Part shown: positions 22,427-29,573 of the stretch, piece after piece
Layout of the letters: the number at the start of each line of letters is the position of its first letter
How positions within the stretch are numbered: the first letter of the stretch is position 1
Source: Lingula anatina
Lineage: Eukaryota; Brachiopoda; Lingulata; Lingulida; Lingulidae
Length of the DNA stretch: 29,573 bases
Direction of reading: 5' to 3'
Assembly: GCF_001039355.2 (NCBI RefSeq)
Contig: NW_019774958.1
Span: forward strand, 64,001-93,573
The notes under the pieces: generated by a model
What the model saw: the letters and a program-made list of their open reading frames with translations, nothing else
Told to the model about the DNA's origin: nothing
The model's database searches: none
Program-made: the position numbers and the translations under genes

Positions 22427-22690
22427 GTATTGCATTTTCACCCAAATGATTATTTAGGTTTTACTTTTATTTAATTTGTTTAGTTATTTATAAAATGGTG
22501 TTATTCGTCGATATTCCCTGGTAAAGGCATAACATAGCTTATTGAGTTTAAATCAAATAAGGGTGTATAATCATAATAAGTTATTTAGTGTCTGCAATCG
22601 TCCCAAGTCTACATGTTTAATAATTTTTGGTGTTTTTACACTTTAATATCCCCTCAAAATCAGGACATAACGACATGCGTCTTTTTCCAG
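22427..22690 (+). other. Receptor intron in extracellular loop 3, phase 1
   Basis: The donor is GAG|GTATTG and the acceptor CGTCTTTTTCCAG|A, giving a 264-bp intron that interrupts codon 340 (G|AT, Asp). Vertebrate oxytocin/vasopressin receptor genes have an intron at the same place between TM6 and TM7, which supports homology. A second acceptor-like site, CTCAAAATCAG|G, lies 27 nt upstream (exon would start 22664). It is in frame and open and would add nine residues. The downstream site has the better pyrimidine tract and gives the usual loop length. Confidence 0.9.
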
Positions 22691-23043
22691 ATGCTGCTTT
22701 CGTGGTAATCATCCTATTAGCTAGCTTGAACAGCTGCTGCAATCCATGGATTTATTTGATATTTAATAGTAATCTTATTCGACAAATCCTGCCTTGTCCG
22801 TCGAAAAGCTCCCAGCGCGCGAGCTCTCACAACTGCAACCGAACCGCCGCTGACGCGGGCTTTCACCCGCTGCCTACTTCAAGTTACGGGCAGTCTTCTC
22901 GGAGGACTCGCTTCGACAGTCGGTCGTCCAGTCTCACTTCAATGTCAGTGCTGACAAAGACCAAAGTCGTCATGGACACGGACATCACTGGACTTAAACT
23001 GGGGGTCGCGAAAAAAAGCTCCAACAGCGTCTCTGGGGTGTGA
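22691..23043 (+). CDS. Oxytocin/vasopressin-type receptor, exon 2 (residues 340-456, TM7 and tail)
   Basis: It completes the receptor. Asp340 is split across the intron, and TM7 contains LASLNSCCNPWIY (349-361), a signature of oxytocin/vasotocin receptors that includes the N-P-x-x-Y motif. After the short helix-8 region, C375 may be a palmitoylation site. The cytoplasmic tail of about 80 residues is rich in Ser, Thr and Arg (for example SSRRTRFDSRSSSLTS at 408-423), suggesting kinase and arrestin regulation. The stop codon is TGA. The total of 456 aa lies in the usual range for this family. The tail has no recognisable PDZ-binding end and is probably lineage-specific. Confidence 0.95.
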
Positions 23044-23858
23044 CTGAAGGATTTCGAAGGGTTAGACTGACGCGTCAGTGGTGTGAATTGGTCCCTTTTT
23101 TCATTAGTATGAACTTTACAAGCTCCAACTTTTAAATTAATTCTACGGCTGTATGCCTTATCTGTATGTCAGCTCCATCACTCAAACAGCGCACTCTTGA
23201 TAGTGAAGAAAATGGACTTTTTCATTAACGTACATGGATTTTGAAAGGATTCCAATTATTTCATAGAATATTACTGTGAAAAGGACAATGTCGCATTTGT
23301 TTGATGAACTATATATGTCTCGACCATACAAATTATCTTTGATTTGCATTATGTAACTAATATATTTATCGTTTCGTCGTAAAATGCGGTTTATAATGCT
23401 TGTGCCGGTATTTTCTTTGTTCATCAAGAGCAAAGAACTTAGTGGTGCGGAACAAGCATTATTTACTCCTTATATTAAATTAATTTCCTTCATAAGCGTT
23501 GAATGTATAACATATTAACAGTAGGCACGAACTTTTTTGTTTGCATTGAAACAAAATAAATGTCAACAATTTGTAATTTCTACATTTTGATTAGTTTCGA
23601 CTATTCCGGTGTCGGACCACCGCTGCGGATAAAATTGCTAAGCTTTAAATCTCAAATTAAATATGAATATCACAGTCAAAGATTGGCATCCAGTTGTATT
23701 CCAAATCTACCCAAACGAGAATGAGATTGGAGTTCCGACTGGGGAATACTGAAATGGAAAAGACCTTACTGCTTATCTATTAGTTCTAGGTAGTGCAAAT
23801 ATGTATACTCGTGCCAGTTTCCAACTGATTTTTAAGGTTTACGTTATTTCATCAACAA
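23044..23858 (+). other. Receptor 3' untranslated region and flank
   Basis: No coding sequence is seen. A 14-bp perfect palindrome, ACTGACGCGTCAGT (23066-23079), lies just after the stop. ATTAAA (23474-23479) and AATAAA (23555-23560) are candidate polyadenylation signals. That would give a 3' untranslated region of roughly 0.45-0.55 kb. The MITE cluster begins directly downstream. Confidence 0.5.
23555..23560 (+). terminator. Candidate polyadenylation signal AATAAA
   Basis: This is the first canonical AATAAA after the receptor stop codon, about 510 bp downstream, with T-rich sequence following. A variant ATTAAA occurs at 23474-23479. Cleavage position is unknown. Confidence 0.45.
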
Positions 23859-24115
23859 GACTGGGTTCCCATACCTAGATCGATCTAACAGGATCGATCC
23901 ATCTCCGAGGAGTTCCTCGCTAAATTGCTTTCAGCTTAAGCGGCTTAGATGTCTGGCAAGCCTACTGAAGCTGCTAAACGATAATTAATTACCCTCTAGC
24001 AGCTTCAGTCGGCGTCGCAGACATCTAAGACGCTTAAGTTGATTGCAATTTAGCGAGAATCCCCTCGACGAAAGATCGATCCACAGTTAGTACGATAGGG
24101 TCTGGGCATGGTCCC
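23859..24115. mobile_element. Foldback MITE, cluster copy 1
   Basis: It runs from GACTGGGTTCCCATACC to GGGCATGGTCCC and is about 257 bp. Long inverted arms pair CTCGCTAAATTGC with GCAATTTAGCGAG, GGCTTAGATGTCTG with CAGACATCTAAG, and GAAGCTGCTAAACG with CTAGCAGCTTC. The centre is ATTAATTACC. Flanks are CAA and TAA, so the 3-bp target duplication is imperfect or decayed. Non-coding. Confidence 0.85.
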
Positions 24116-24648
24116 TAAAACGTCCATAGGAGAATTTCTAAAGAATCTTTAAAACAAACTTTTGCTGTTCAGAGAAGAATTTCATCAGCTGTGTTATGTT
24201 AGAAGTAATTTTTTTTCAGTCAAGAGCTTCATATTGAAATAGTTTTTAGCTGCAATATTTTAATGTCTAGCAGAACATCTTCATCAGGGAATGTGGCTAT
24301 CCAGGTACCTTTCCTAAGACAATAGGTGTGTGTGTGTGGGTGGGGCAAGTATATCGCCTGAGTCTTGTAATAAAAAGGTCCGGCTACTGAGAAAGTAATT
24401 AGAGATACAGTTCTGGGCACTAAACTTTACAGATATGCAATTGAGTAATTTGTATATTTTCATTTTAATTTAACCTTGACGAAATTTCACCTTGGTGAGT
24501 TAGAACCTACCTTGATTTCAAACAACTTTGAAACGCATGCACACAAATATGCATAAAAGACATTTTTAATATGCGTAAACCTCAAAATGTCTATAATCAT
24601 TTGATCACAAACCTGAATGATTGCACCTCGCAAAAAAATTACATTTTA
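24116..24648. other. Spacer between MITEs, no gene
   Basis: AT-rich sequence with a short GT run (about 24327-24338). No recognisable frame or RNA. Confidence 0.6.
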
Positions 24649-24896
24649 GACTGGGTTCCCATGCCTAGTTCGATCCATCTGGATTGGTCAAACTCCCTGG
24701 GGAGTCTTACTAAATTGCTATCAACTTAACCGGCTTAAATGTCTGTCACGCCTACCGAATCAGCTAGGTGGTAAAAATAATTACCACGTAACAGCTTTAC
24801 CAGGCGTGAGAGACATTTAAGCTGGTTACGTTGATAGCAATTTAGTAAGACTCCCCAGGGAGATAGATCGATTCAAATATCTGTGGGAATAGTCCC
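24649..24896. mobile_element. Foldback MITE, cluster copy 2, TTA target duplication
   Basis: It begins GACTGGGTTCCCATGCC and ends GTGGGAATAGTCCC, flanked by TTA on both sides (24646-24648, 24897-24899). It is 248 bp. Arms pair CTCCCTGGGGAGTCTTACTA with TAGTAAGACTCCCCAGGGAG, ATTGCTATCAAC with GTTGATAGCAAT, and TTAAATGTCTG with AGACATTTAA. The centre GTGGTAAAAATAATTACCAC is itself palindromic. The 3-bp T-A target and GGGAC(C/T) end suit a PIF/Harbinger-type non-autonomous element; this is inference. Confidence 0.9.
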
Positions 24897-24899
24897 TTA

Positions 24900-25152
24900 G
24901 TCACGACCAGGATCTTTGACGTGCTTTTCGAATTACATCGTCTAAAATGGAGTGCCTCATTGTAATATCATGAAATGTGCACTGTAAATCAAAAATATTG
25001 TAATGAGTACCGAGAGTCCTTGCTTAATATGTACTTCACCTGTCTACTAGCCTCTTCGGCCTGCATTGCTGTCCCTGGCAAATTCTCCATTTTTTATACA
25101 AAATGTTCCCAACTTCACTTGTAAACCAAACAATGTATTGATCATTTACTAT
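24900..25152. other. Spacer between MITEs, no gene
   Basis: Short unremarkable sequence; no frame or repeat of note. Confidence 0.6.
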
Positions 25153-25359
25153 GACTGCATTCCCATAGATTTAGATCGATCCATCTGGATCGACCTGACT
25201 CCCTGGGGGTTCACGCTAGATTGCTGTCAGCCGAGCGCGCACTATAGTTAATTACCCCTTTTAGTATGCGGGACAGACATTTAAGTCGGTTAATCTGACA
25301 CCAATCTAGTGAGACTCCCCAGGGGAATAGATCGATCTAAAATCTGTGGGAATGCAGTC
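25153..25359. mobile_element. Foldback MITE, cluster copy 3, TAT target duplication
   Basis: It has symmetric ends, GACTGCATTCCCA and TGGGAATGCAGTC, flanked by TAT (25150-25152, 25360-25362). It is 207 bp. Arms pair TCCCTGGGGGTTCACGCTAG with CTAGTGAGACTCCCCAGGGG, and TAGATCGATC with GATCGATCTA. The centre GTTAATTACCCC matches the copy at 29.3 kb, with which it forms a shorter subfamily. Confidence 0.9.
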
Positions 25360-25381
25360 TATAACATTGAAATTTGTATTA

Positions 25382-25631
25382 GAGACCATTCCCAGAGACT
25401 ATCGTACTAACTTAAGATTGACCAAGGGGACTCTCACTTAATTGCAATTAACTTGAACGGCTTAGATGTCTGTCACATCCACTGAAGCTGATAGATAGTA
25501 ACTAACTATCGTTTAGCAGCTTAAGTAGGCGTCCCGGACATCTAAGCCACTTAAGATGAAAGCAATTTAGCGAGAAACCCCATGGAGATGGTCCGAACCT
25601 GTTAGACCGATCTAGGGATAGGAACCCAGTC
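25382..25631. mobile_element. Foldback MITE, cluster copy 4 (inverted relative to copies 1 and 2)
   Basis: It begins GAGACCATTCCCAGAGAC and ends GGAACCCAGTC, so its polarity is opposite to copies 1, 2 and 5. It is 250 bp with flanks TTA and TAA. Arms pair CTCACTTAATTGCAATTAAC with AAAGCAATTTAGCGAG, GGCTTAGATGTCTG with GGACATCTAAGCC, and GAAGCTGATAG with TTTAGCAGCTT. Only 16 bp separate its target site from that of copy 3. Confidence 0.85.
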
Positions 25632-26369
25632 TAAGTGTCAGAAAAACTAATAAAAACGGCATGAAAATAATTGATCTGGAAGCACCCCCTTCCCCGAGTC
25701 CTTTTCCTGTATAAGATGCCAGATTTATTTTCAAGTAACAACACGTGGATTTTCATTAAATCAAAAATGACTGTGTCCTTTTCTCAAACTGAATAACCGA
25801 AGGCAGTTTATTGATGAAAAGAGCAATGCGCCTTGAAAACTGAACTTTCTTGGAACTTCATTTTAAATTTGCACCCCTGACTTGACCTTATATACCGAAC
25901 GAGTGAGGGATTCAAGATAACGAAGAAGGGCGTTTCAGTGAACGCTGGCATTTATCTTAAAGATAGACCAGCGTAGCGTGCGAGGGTGGTTATATTTCAC
26001 GGTCAATTTAAATACTCATTCCACTGTTTTTAAACTCCATTAAACACTGTTTCAAACTCCTTAATTTCCACTCCGATGCCTAGGTAAAGGAATGCTAATT
26101 TATGTCAACAAAGAACCATGCGGTTTTATTTAGGACTGAAGTTAAAAACCTTAAAACATGGAATGGAAGACATACTTAAATGCAATCAAATCAGATGTTG
26201 AGATTCAGCGTTAAGTTGCCCTTACAATCGGTAATGAAGCCATTGCAAAACGTTAAAGAAGCGCAAACTAATTAAAAACTGTTGCTAATGGCATACATCC
26301 TTTAGATTCATTTTATTAAGCTATGCTTTCCACCCGTTTCCAGTATCGACAGAGACTAGTGCATTCAAA
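25632..26369. other. Spacer between MITEs, no gene
   Basis: AT-rich stretch of about 0.7 kb without a recognisable coding frame, RNA or repeat. Confidence 0.6.
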
Positions 26370-26593
26370 GACTGGGTTCCCATGCCTAGATCGATCCATC
26401 TGGATCGACCTAACTCCCTGGGGGTTCACGCTAAATTGCTTTCAGCTTAAGAGGCTTAAATGTCTGTCACGCCTATCGAATCAGCAAGGGGGTAATTAAC
26501 TTTCTTGCATGCTCGGCCTCGCCCATGGCAGATAGCAATTTAGAGAGCTCCCCGTGGAGATAGATCGATCCAAATATCTGTGGGAGTGGTCCC
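26370..26593. mobile_element. Foldback MITE, cluster copy 5, right arm eroded
   Basis: It begins GACTGGGTTCCCATGCC and ends GTGGGAGTGGTCCC. The left arm is typical (TTCACGCTAAATTGC, TTAAATGTCTGTCACGCC). The matching GGCGTGACAGACATTTAA segment of the right arm is missing, replaced by an unrelated CTTGCATGCTCGGCCTCGCC stretch. The copy is therefore internally rearranged (224 bp). Flanks AAA and TAA leave the target duplication unclear. Confidence 0.8.
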
Positions 26594-27171
26594 TAAAACA
26601 CAGGATGAGGCTTTCACTTTGATTATGTTAATCTAAATGGGTTGTATAGGCTGTCTGAGGCCATCTTCATGCAACTCTAGATTATAATCTACTACATGCA
26701 TCAATCCAAGCGTTCTAAAACCGAAATCGGTAGACCTGTAAACAAACAAATCAGCATAACATTTTGAAAAAGCGATGCAAGTGACAACACATTGAAGTCA
26801 AAATCTCACATTTGTTTTTGGGGTTTTGGATAGTGGACTTCATGTTTTTGAAAACTTCTGAAGTGCAGAGCAAAAGAATTACCGCATTTTCTTTTTTTCT
26901 CTTCTTGCTTAAAATATTGTGCGTTATAATGATGCAATAGTTTGTAACCCTTAACAAATACTCCCGTAGTAAAAAAATCAACGCGACGGTTACCATCCAC
27001 GTGAGGATTATGTGAGGATTGTTTTCCTTCTTTGTTTGTTTCTTTGTATTATTTTTTGGGTAGCTATGGCGACCAATACTTTTTTAATTGTTTTCTTTTT
27101 TAAAGACTTATTTATTTTCATTACATTAATTTCTTTGTTTTCGAAAATCCTATCTTGTCTGAATTACAAAC
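26594..27171. other. Spacer between MITE copy 5 and the foldback structure, no gene
   Basis: Two overlapping minus-strand frames (26751-26996, 26806-27000) translate to unrelated, unrecognisable peptides and are taken as chance. A short direct repeat GTGAGGATT occurs twice near 27001-27019. Confidence 0.55.
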
Positions 27172-27628
27172 AGCTTTGGCTTACTTGATTTTCCGATTTC
27201 TGAGTACCTTATAACTTACAATAGATTGTGTCAACAATGAAGTGGGCAACTGTGGCTAACTCGATTTTTGGACTTCTGAGTACCTTATAACTTACAATAA
27301 TTTGTGTCAACAAAGAAGACCTCCCGTTTGAAAAACGCATGAAATTGTATTTAATTTAAATTCAAATGTCGTTTGTTTGTAATTCTAGTTCAAATATGAT
27401 TATAAAATTATATTGAACCACCAGTTGATGTTTGTCTTCCCTTGTTTCCGTCCGTTCAAAAGAACTAAATGGATAAATTTTATTTCGCCTTCACCGCGAG
27501 TTCGAATAAATGAAAGACTTCTGAGAATACTACCCACATAGCGTCTGCTGCAATATTAAAAATAGAAAACCAGCTGACTTCACCTAAGCTGCCATTAGCT
27601 CTTTACCTAGCTAAAATTAATATTTTAG

Positions 27629-28082
27629 CCATGCAATTTAGCTATAATAGAACAATACAAATTGTTTTTCGTTTTAGTGTAAAAGCTTCCTACATTACTT
27701 CTTGTATTAAATCAATTCAATGCATTTCAGTTCCTGTAAATCATTCTGATTAATTTTATCTTAATTTATTCCTGTATCATGGACAAAACACTATGTATAA
27801 CAGAATAATGATTTTTCCTATAAATGAGACGGAAAACTCTCTTAATGCATGAACATTTTCCATGCTAAGTAGCTATAATAGTATAATACAAATTTTTTTC
27901 ATTTAAGTGTTAAAGCTTTCTACATTACTTCTTGTATTAAATCAATTCAATGCATTTTAGTTCCTATAAATTATTCTGTTTAATTTATCTTAATTTTTTC
28001 GTGTATGATGGACAAAAAACTACAAGAGGATAATGATTTTTCCTATAAATGAGACGGAAAATTCTCTTCAATGCGTGAACAT
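27629..28082. repeat. 231-bp direct tandem duplication
   Basis: Copies 27629-27859 and 27860-28082 share AGCTATAATAG, ACATTACTTCTTGTATTAAA, TCAATTCAATGCATTT, ATAATGATTTTTCCTATAAA and TGAGACGGAAAA. Identity is roughly 85-90% by eye with several indels. It lies inside the foldback-like structure and has no coding capacity. Confidence 0.9.
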
Positions 28083-28281
28083 GTAGTTCGCGATGAGGTG
28101 AAATACTGATTTAGTAGACTTTTATCGACACCAGGCAATTCAATCTTTCACTGATACACATAAAATAGAAAGAGCGTGTTGTGTAAGCCGGGCTAGTTAG
28201 ATCCCGAGGTAAGTTGGCCCCTCGTCAATCTATGAAAAGGTAACTACAGGTACAAAATAAAATAAAAATGATCACTTGTTA

Positions 28282-28528
28282 GGGACCATGCCCACAGATA
28301 TTTGGATCGATCTATCTCCTTGGGGACTCTCACTAAATTGCTATCAAACTAACTTGCTTAAAAGTCTGTCACGCCTACTAAAACTGTTAGGGGGTAATTA
28401 TCTTTACCCCTAGCTGATTCGGTAGGCGTGACAGACATTTAAGCCTCTTGAGCTGATAGCAATTTAGCGTGAACCCCCAAGGAGTTAGGTCGATCCAGAT
28501 GGATCGATCTCAGTATGGGAACCCAGTC
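28282..28528. mobile_element. Foldback MITE, cluster copy 6, TTA target duplication
   Basis: It begins GGGACCATGCCCACAGATA and ends ATGGGAACCCAGTC, so it is inverted relative to copies 1, 2 and 5. It is flanked by TTA (28279-28281, 28529-28531). It is 247 bp with the cleanest arms in the window: TCACTAAATTGCTATCA pairs with TGATAGCAATTTAGCGTGA, and GTCTGTCACGCCTAC pairs with GTAGGCGTGACAGAC. The centre is GGGGTAATTATCTTTACCCC. It sits inside the 2-kb foldback-like structure, so it inserted later. Confidence 0.9.
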
Positions 28529-28566
28529 TTAATCCTGTAAAGTGACCGTATCCAACAATGACAAAC

Positions 28567-29001
28567 TTAAGCTGTGAGTCCACATGAAATACTTCTGTGT
28601 CCAAAAGTAACTTTATAACAGATTACAGCAAAAATATTTGTTCGCAGGCGTACTTCTTCTGGGGTTGTTTGACGGAAATCTATAAAAAGGTAGCTGTACG
28701 GTTTTGATGTGGCTTCTTTATTGATATCTATAAATTTCTTTGAATGTTGTAAAGACACCTGATGAGACAAGGCCCTGATCTGCGACTGGTCACGAGGAGG
28801 TTTCATAAGTACTAGATATTGCGAGTTAAGCGAAATTGTTCTGGCATGATTTTCTTTGGGAAATAACGTGTGGATAATAAGAATGATCGAAACGTTGTTA
28901 TGATGAGAATTTCGTATGAAAATGAACGAAGTAGCCCAAACAGACAAGAAACTAACCTCTCCTTTGTTAACACACTCTATTTGTAACTCATAGTTGCCCA
29001 A
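28567..29001 (-). other. Unrecognised 144-codon open frame inside the foldback-like structure
   Basis: It starts at an ATG at 29001 and ends 39 bp from MITE copy 6. The first residues (MGNYELQIECVNKGE) are encoded by the partial third repeat unit of the right arm. The middle has a hydrophobic run (about residues 17-46) and the rest is mixed polar. No motif or family is recognised. It is the longest frame outside the receptor. Position and start suggest a chance frame or a remnant of element coding sequence. Confidence 0.2.
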
Positions 29002-29336
29002 TAAAACAAAAGAAATGCAGTCTTCACTGTTGACGCAAGCTATTGTAAGCTATAAGGTACTCAGAAATCCGAAAACAGTGTTAGCCAAAGTTGCCCACTT
29101 CATTGTTGACACAATCTATTGTAAGCTTTAAGGTACTCAGAAATCCAAAAATTGAGTAAGTCATACTAGCCCAAATAAACAAAATTTACTTCTTTATATG
29201 CCGGGACGCCCGCGTGCGCGCTTTACTGTTTGTTGTGTAAAGCATTTAGACATACAGAAATATTAGATACGACCGTTCTGTACATAACAAGGGCATTTGA
29301 GCAATCAAATACGGGCTGTGTCCAGTGCGTATCTAA

Positions 29337-29551
29337 CACCCCACTCTCATAGATTAGATCGACCTACATTGGATCGACCTAACTCCCTGGGGGTTCACGC
29401 TAAATAGCTGTCAGCCGGGCGGACACGAAAGTTAATTACCCCTTACAGATTGTAGTAGGCGGGGACGGACACTTAAGGCGGATTATCTGACAGTAATCTA
29501 GTGAGACTCCCCGCGGTGATAGATCGATCTAAAAGTTGTGAGAACAGAGCC
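29337..29551. mobile_element. Foldback MITE, cluster copy 7, degenerate ends
   Basis: It closely follows copy 3: ATTAGATCGACC, CCTAACTCCCTGGGGGTTCA, CGCTAAATAGCTGTCAGCC, GTTAATTACCCCTTA, CTAGTGAGACTCCCCGCG and GATAGATCGATCT. The ends (CACCCCACTCTCATAG and GTGAGAACAGAGCC) have drifted from the GACTGCATTCCCA of copy 3. TAA and TTA flank it approximately, so boundaries are uncertain by a few bases. Confidence 0.75.
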
Positions 29552-29573
29552 TTAGCTAAATTGAACCCGCTTA

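Larger units (their letters stand above)
27172..29169. mobile_element. Foldback-like element of about 2 kb with tandem-repeat inverted arms
   Basis: The left arm (about 27172-27318) has two direct units of about 76 bp containing TTCTGAGTACCTTATAACTT, ACAATAGATTGTGTCAACAA and GTGGGCAACTGTGGCTAAC. The right arm (about 28968-29169) holds the same units inverted. Two are full (AAGGTACTCAGAAATCC, GTTGACACAATCTATTGTAA) and a third is partial. The interior of about 1.7 kb has a 231-bp tandem duplication, an inserted MITE (28282-28528) and a 144-codon minus frame (28567-29001) of no recognised family. No transposase was found. Arms of tandem units recall foldback elements; exact ends and target duplication are unresolved. 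Confidence 0.6.

Noticed and set aside
23066-23079. 14-bp palindrome ACTGACGCGTCAGT after the receptor stop
   Set aside because: Too short to assign a function; plausible by chance in a window of this size.
26751-27000. Two overlapping minus frames of 81 and 64 codons
   Set aside because: Same DNA in two frames, neither giving a recognisable peptide.

Overview
This is eukaryotic, animal nuclear DNA. It is AT-rich, mostly non-coding, full of short inverted-repeat transposons and microsatellites, and holds one clear spliced protein gene. No bacterial, phage or CRISPR architecture is present. The receptor type, the single small intron and the dense palindromic MITE content suit a marine invertebrate, possibly a non-vertebrate deuterostome, but the sequence alone does not fix the phylum.

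The gene lies at about 21.4-23.0 kb on the + strand. It is a two-exon, rhodopsin-class G-protein-coupled receptor of the oxytocin/vasopressin (vasotocin) receptor family, predicted at 456 aa. Exon 1 carries the N-terminus through TM6. A 264-bp intron interrupts extracellular loop 3, and exon 2 carries TM7 and the cytoplasmic tail. Two in-frame 3' splice sites 27 nt apart could give two loop-3 variants. A TATA-like box lies about 0.5 kb upstream and an AATAAA about 0.5 kb downstream.

The first 21 kb contains no gene I can support. It holds diverged tandem repeats (0.2-0.4 kb), a minisatellite of about 32 bp units (0.55-1.0 kb), a tRNA-derived pair (7.2-7.4 kb) and foldback MITEs at 3.1, 7.7, 8.6, 10.9, 11.2 and 18.2 kb. 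It also holds a direct duplication of about 0.73 kb (11.4-12.9 kb). The two ambiguous bases in the window (4914 and 12133) both sit at junctions of direct repeats, which suggests assembly joins.

The last 6 kb (23.8-29.6 kb) is a cluster of seven related, nearly full-length palindromic MITEs. Several have 3-bp TTA or TAT target duplications, consistent with PIF/Harbinger-type mobilisation. They are interleaved with a foldback-like structure of about 2 kb (27.2-29.2 kb), whose inverted arms are built from tandem units of about 75 bp. One MITE lies inside this structure. The main biology is a neuropeptide-receptor locus next to a MITE accumulation zone; I found no convincing new multi-gene system.
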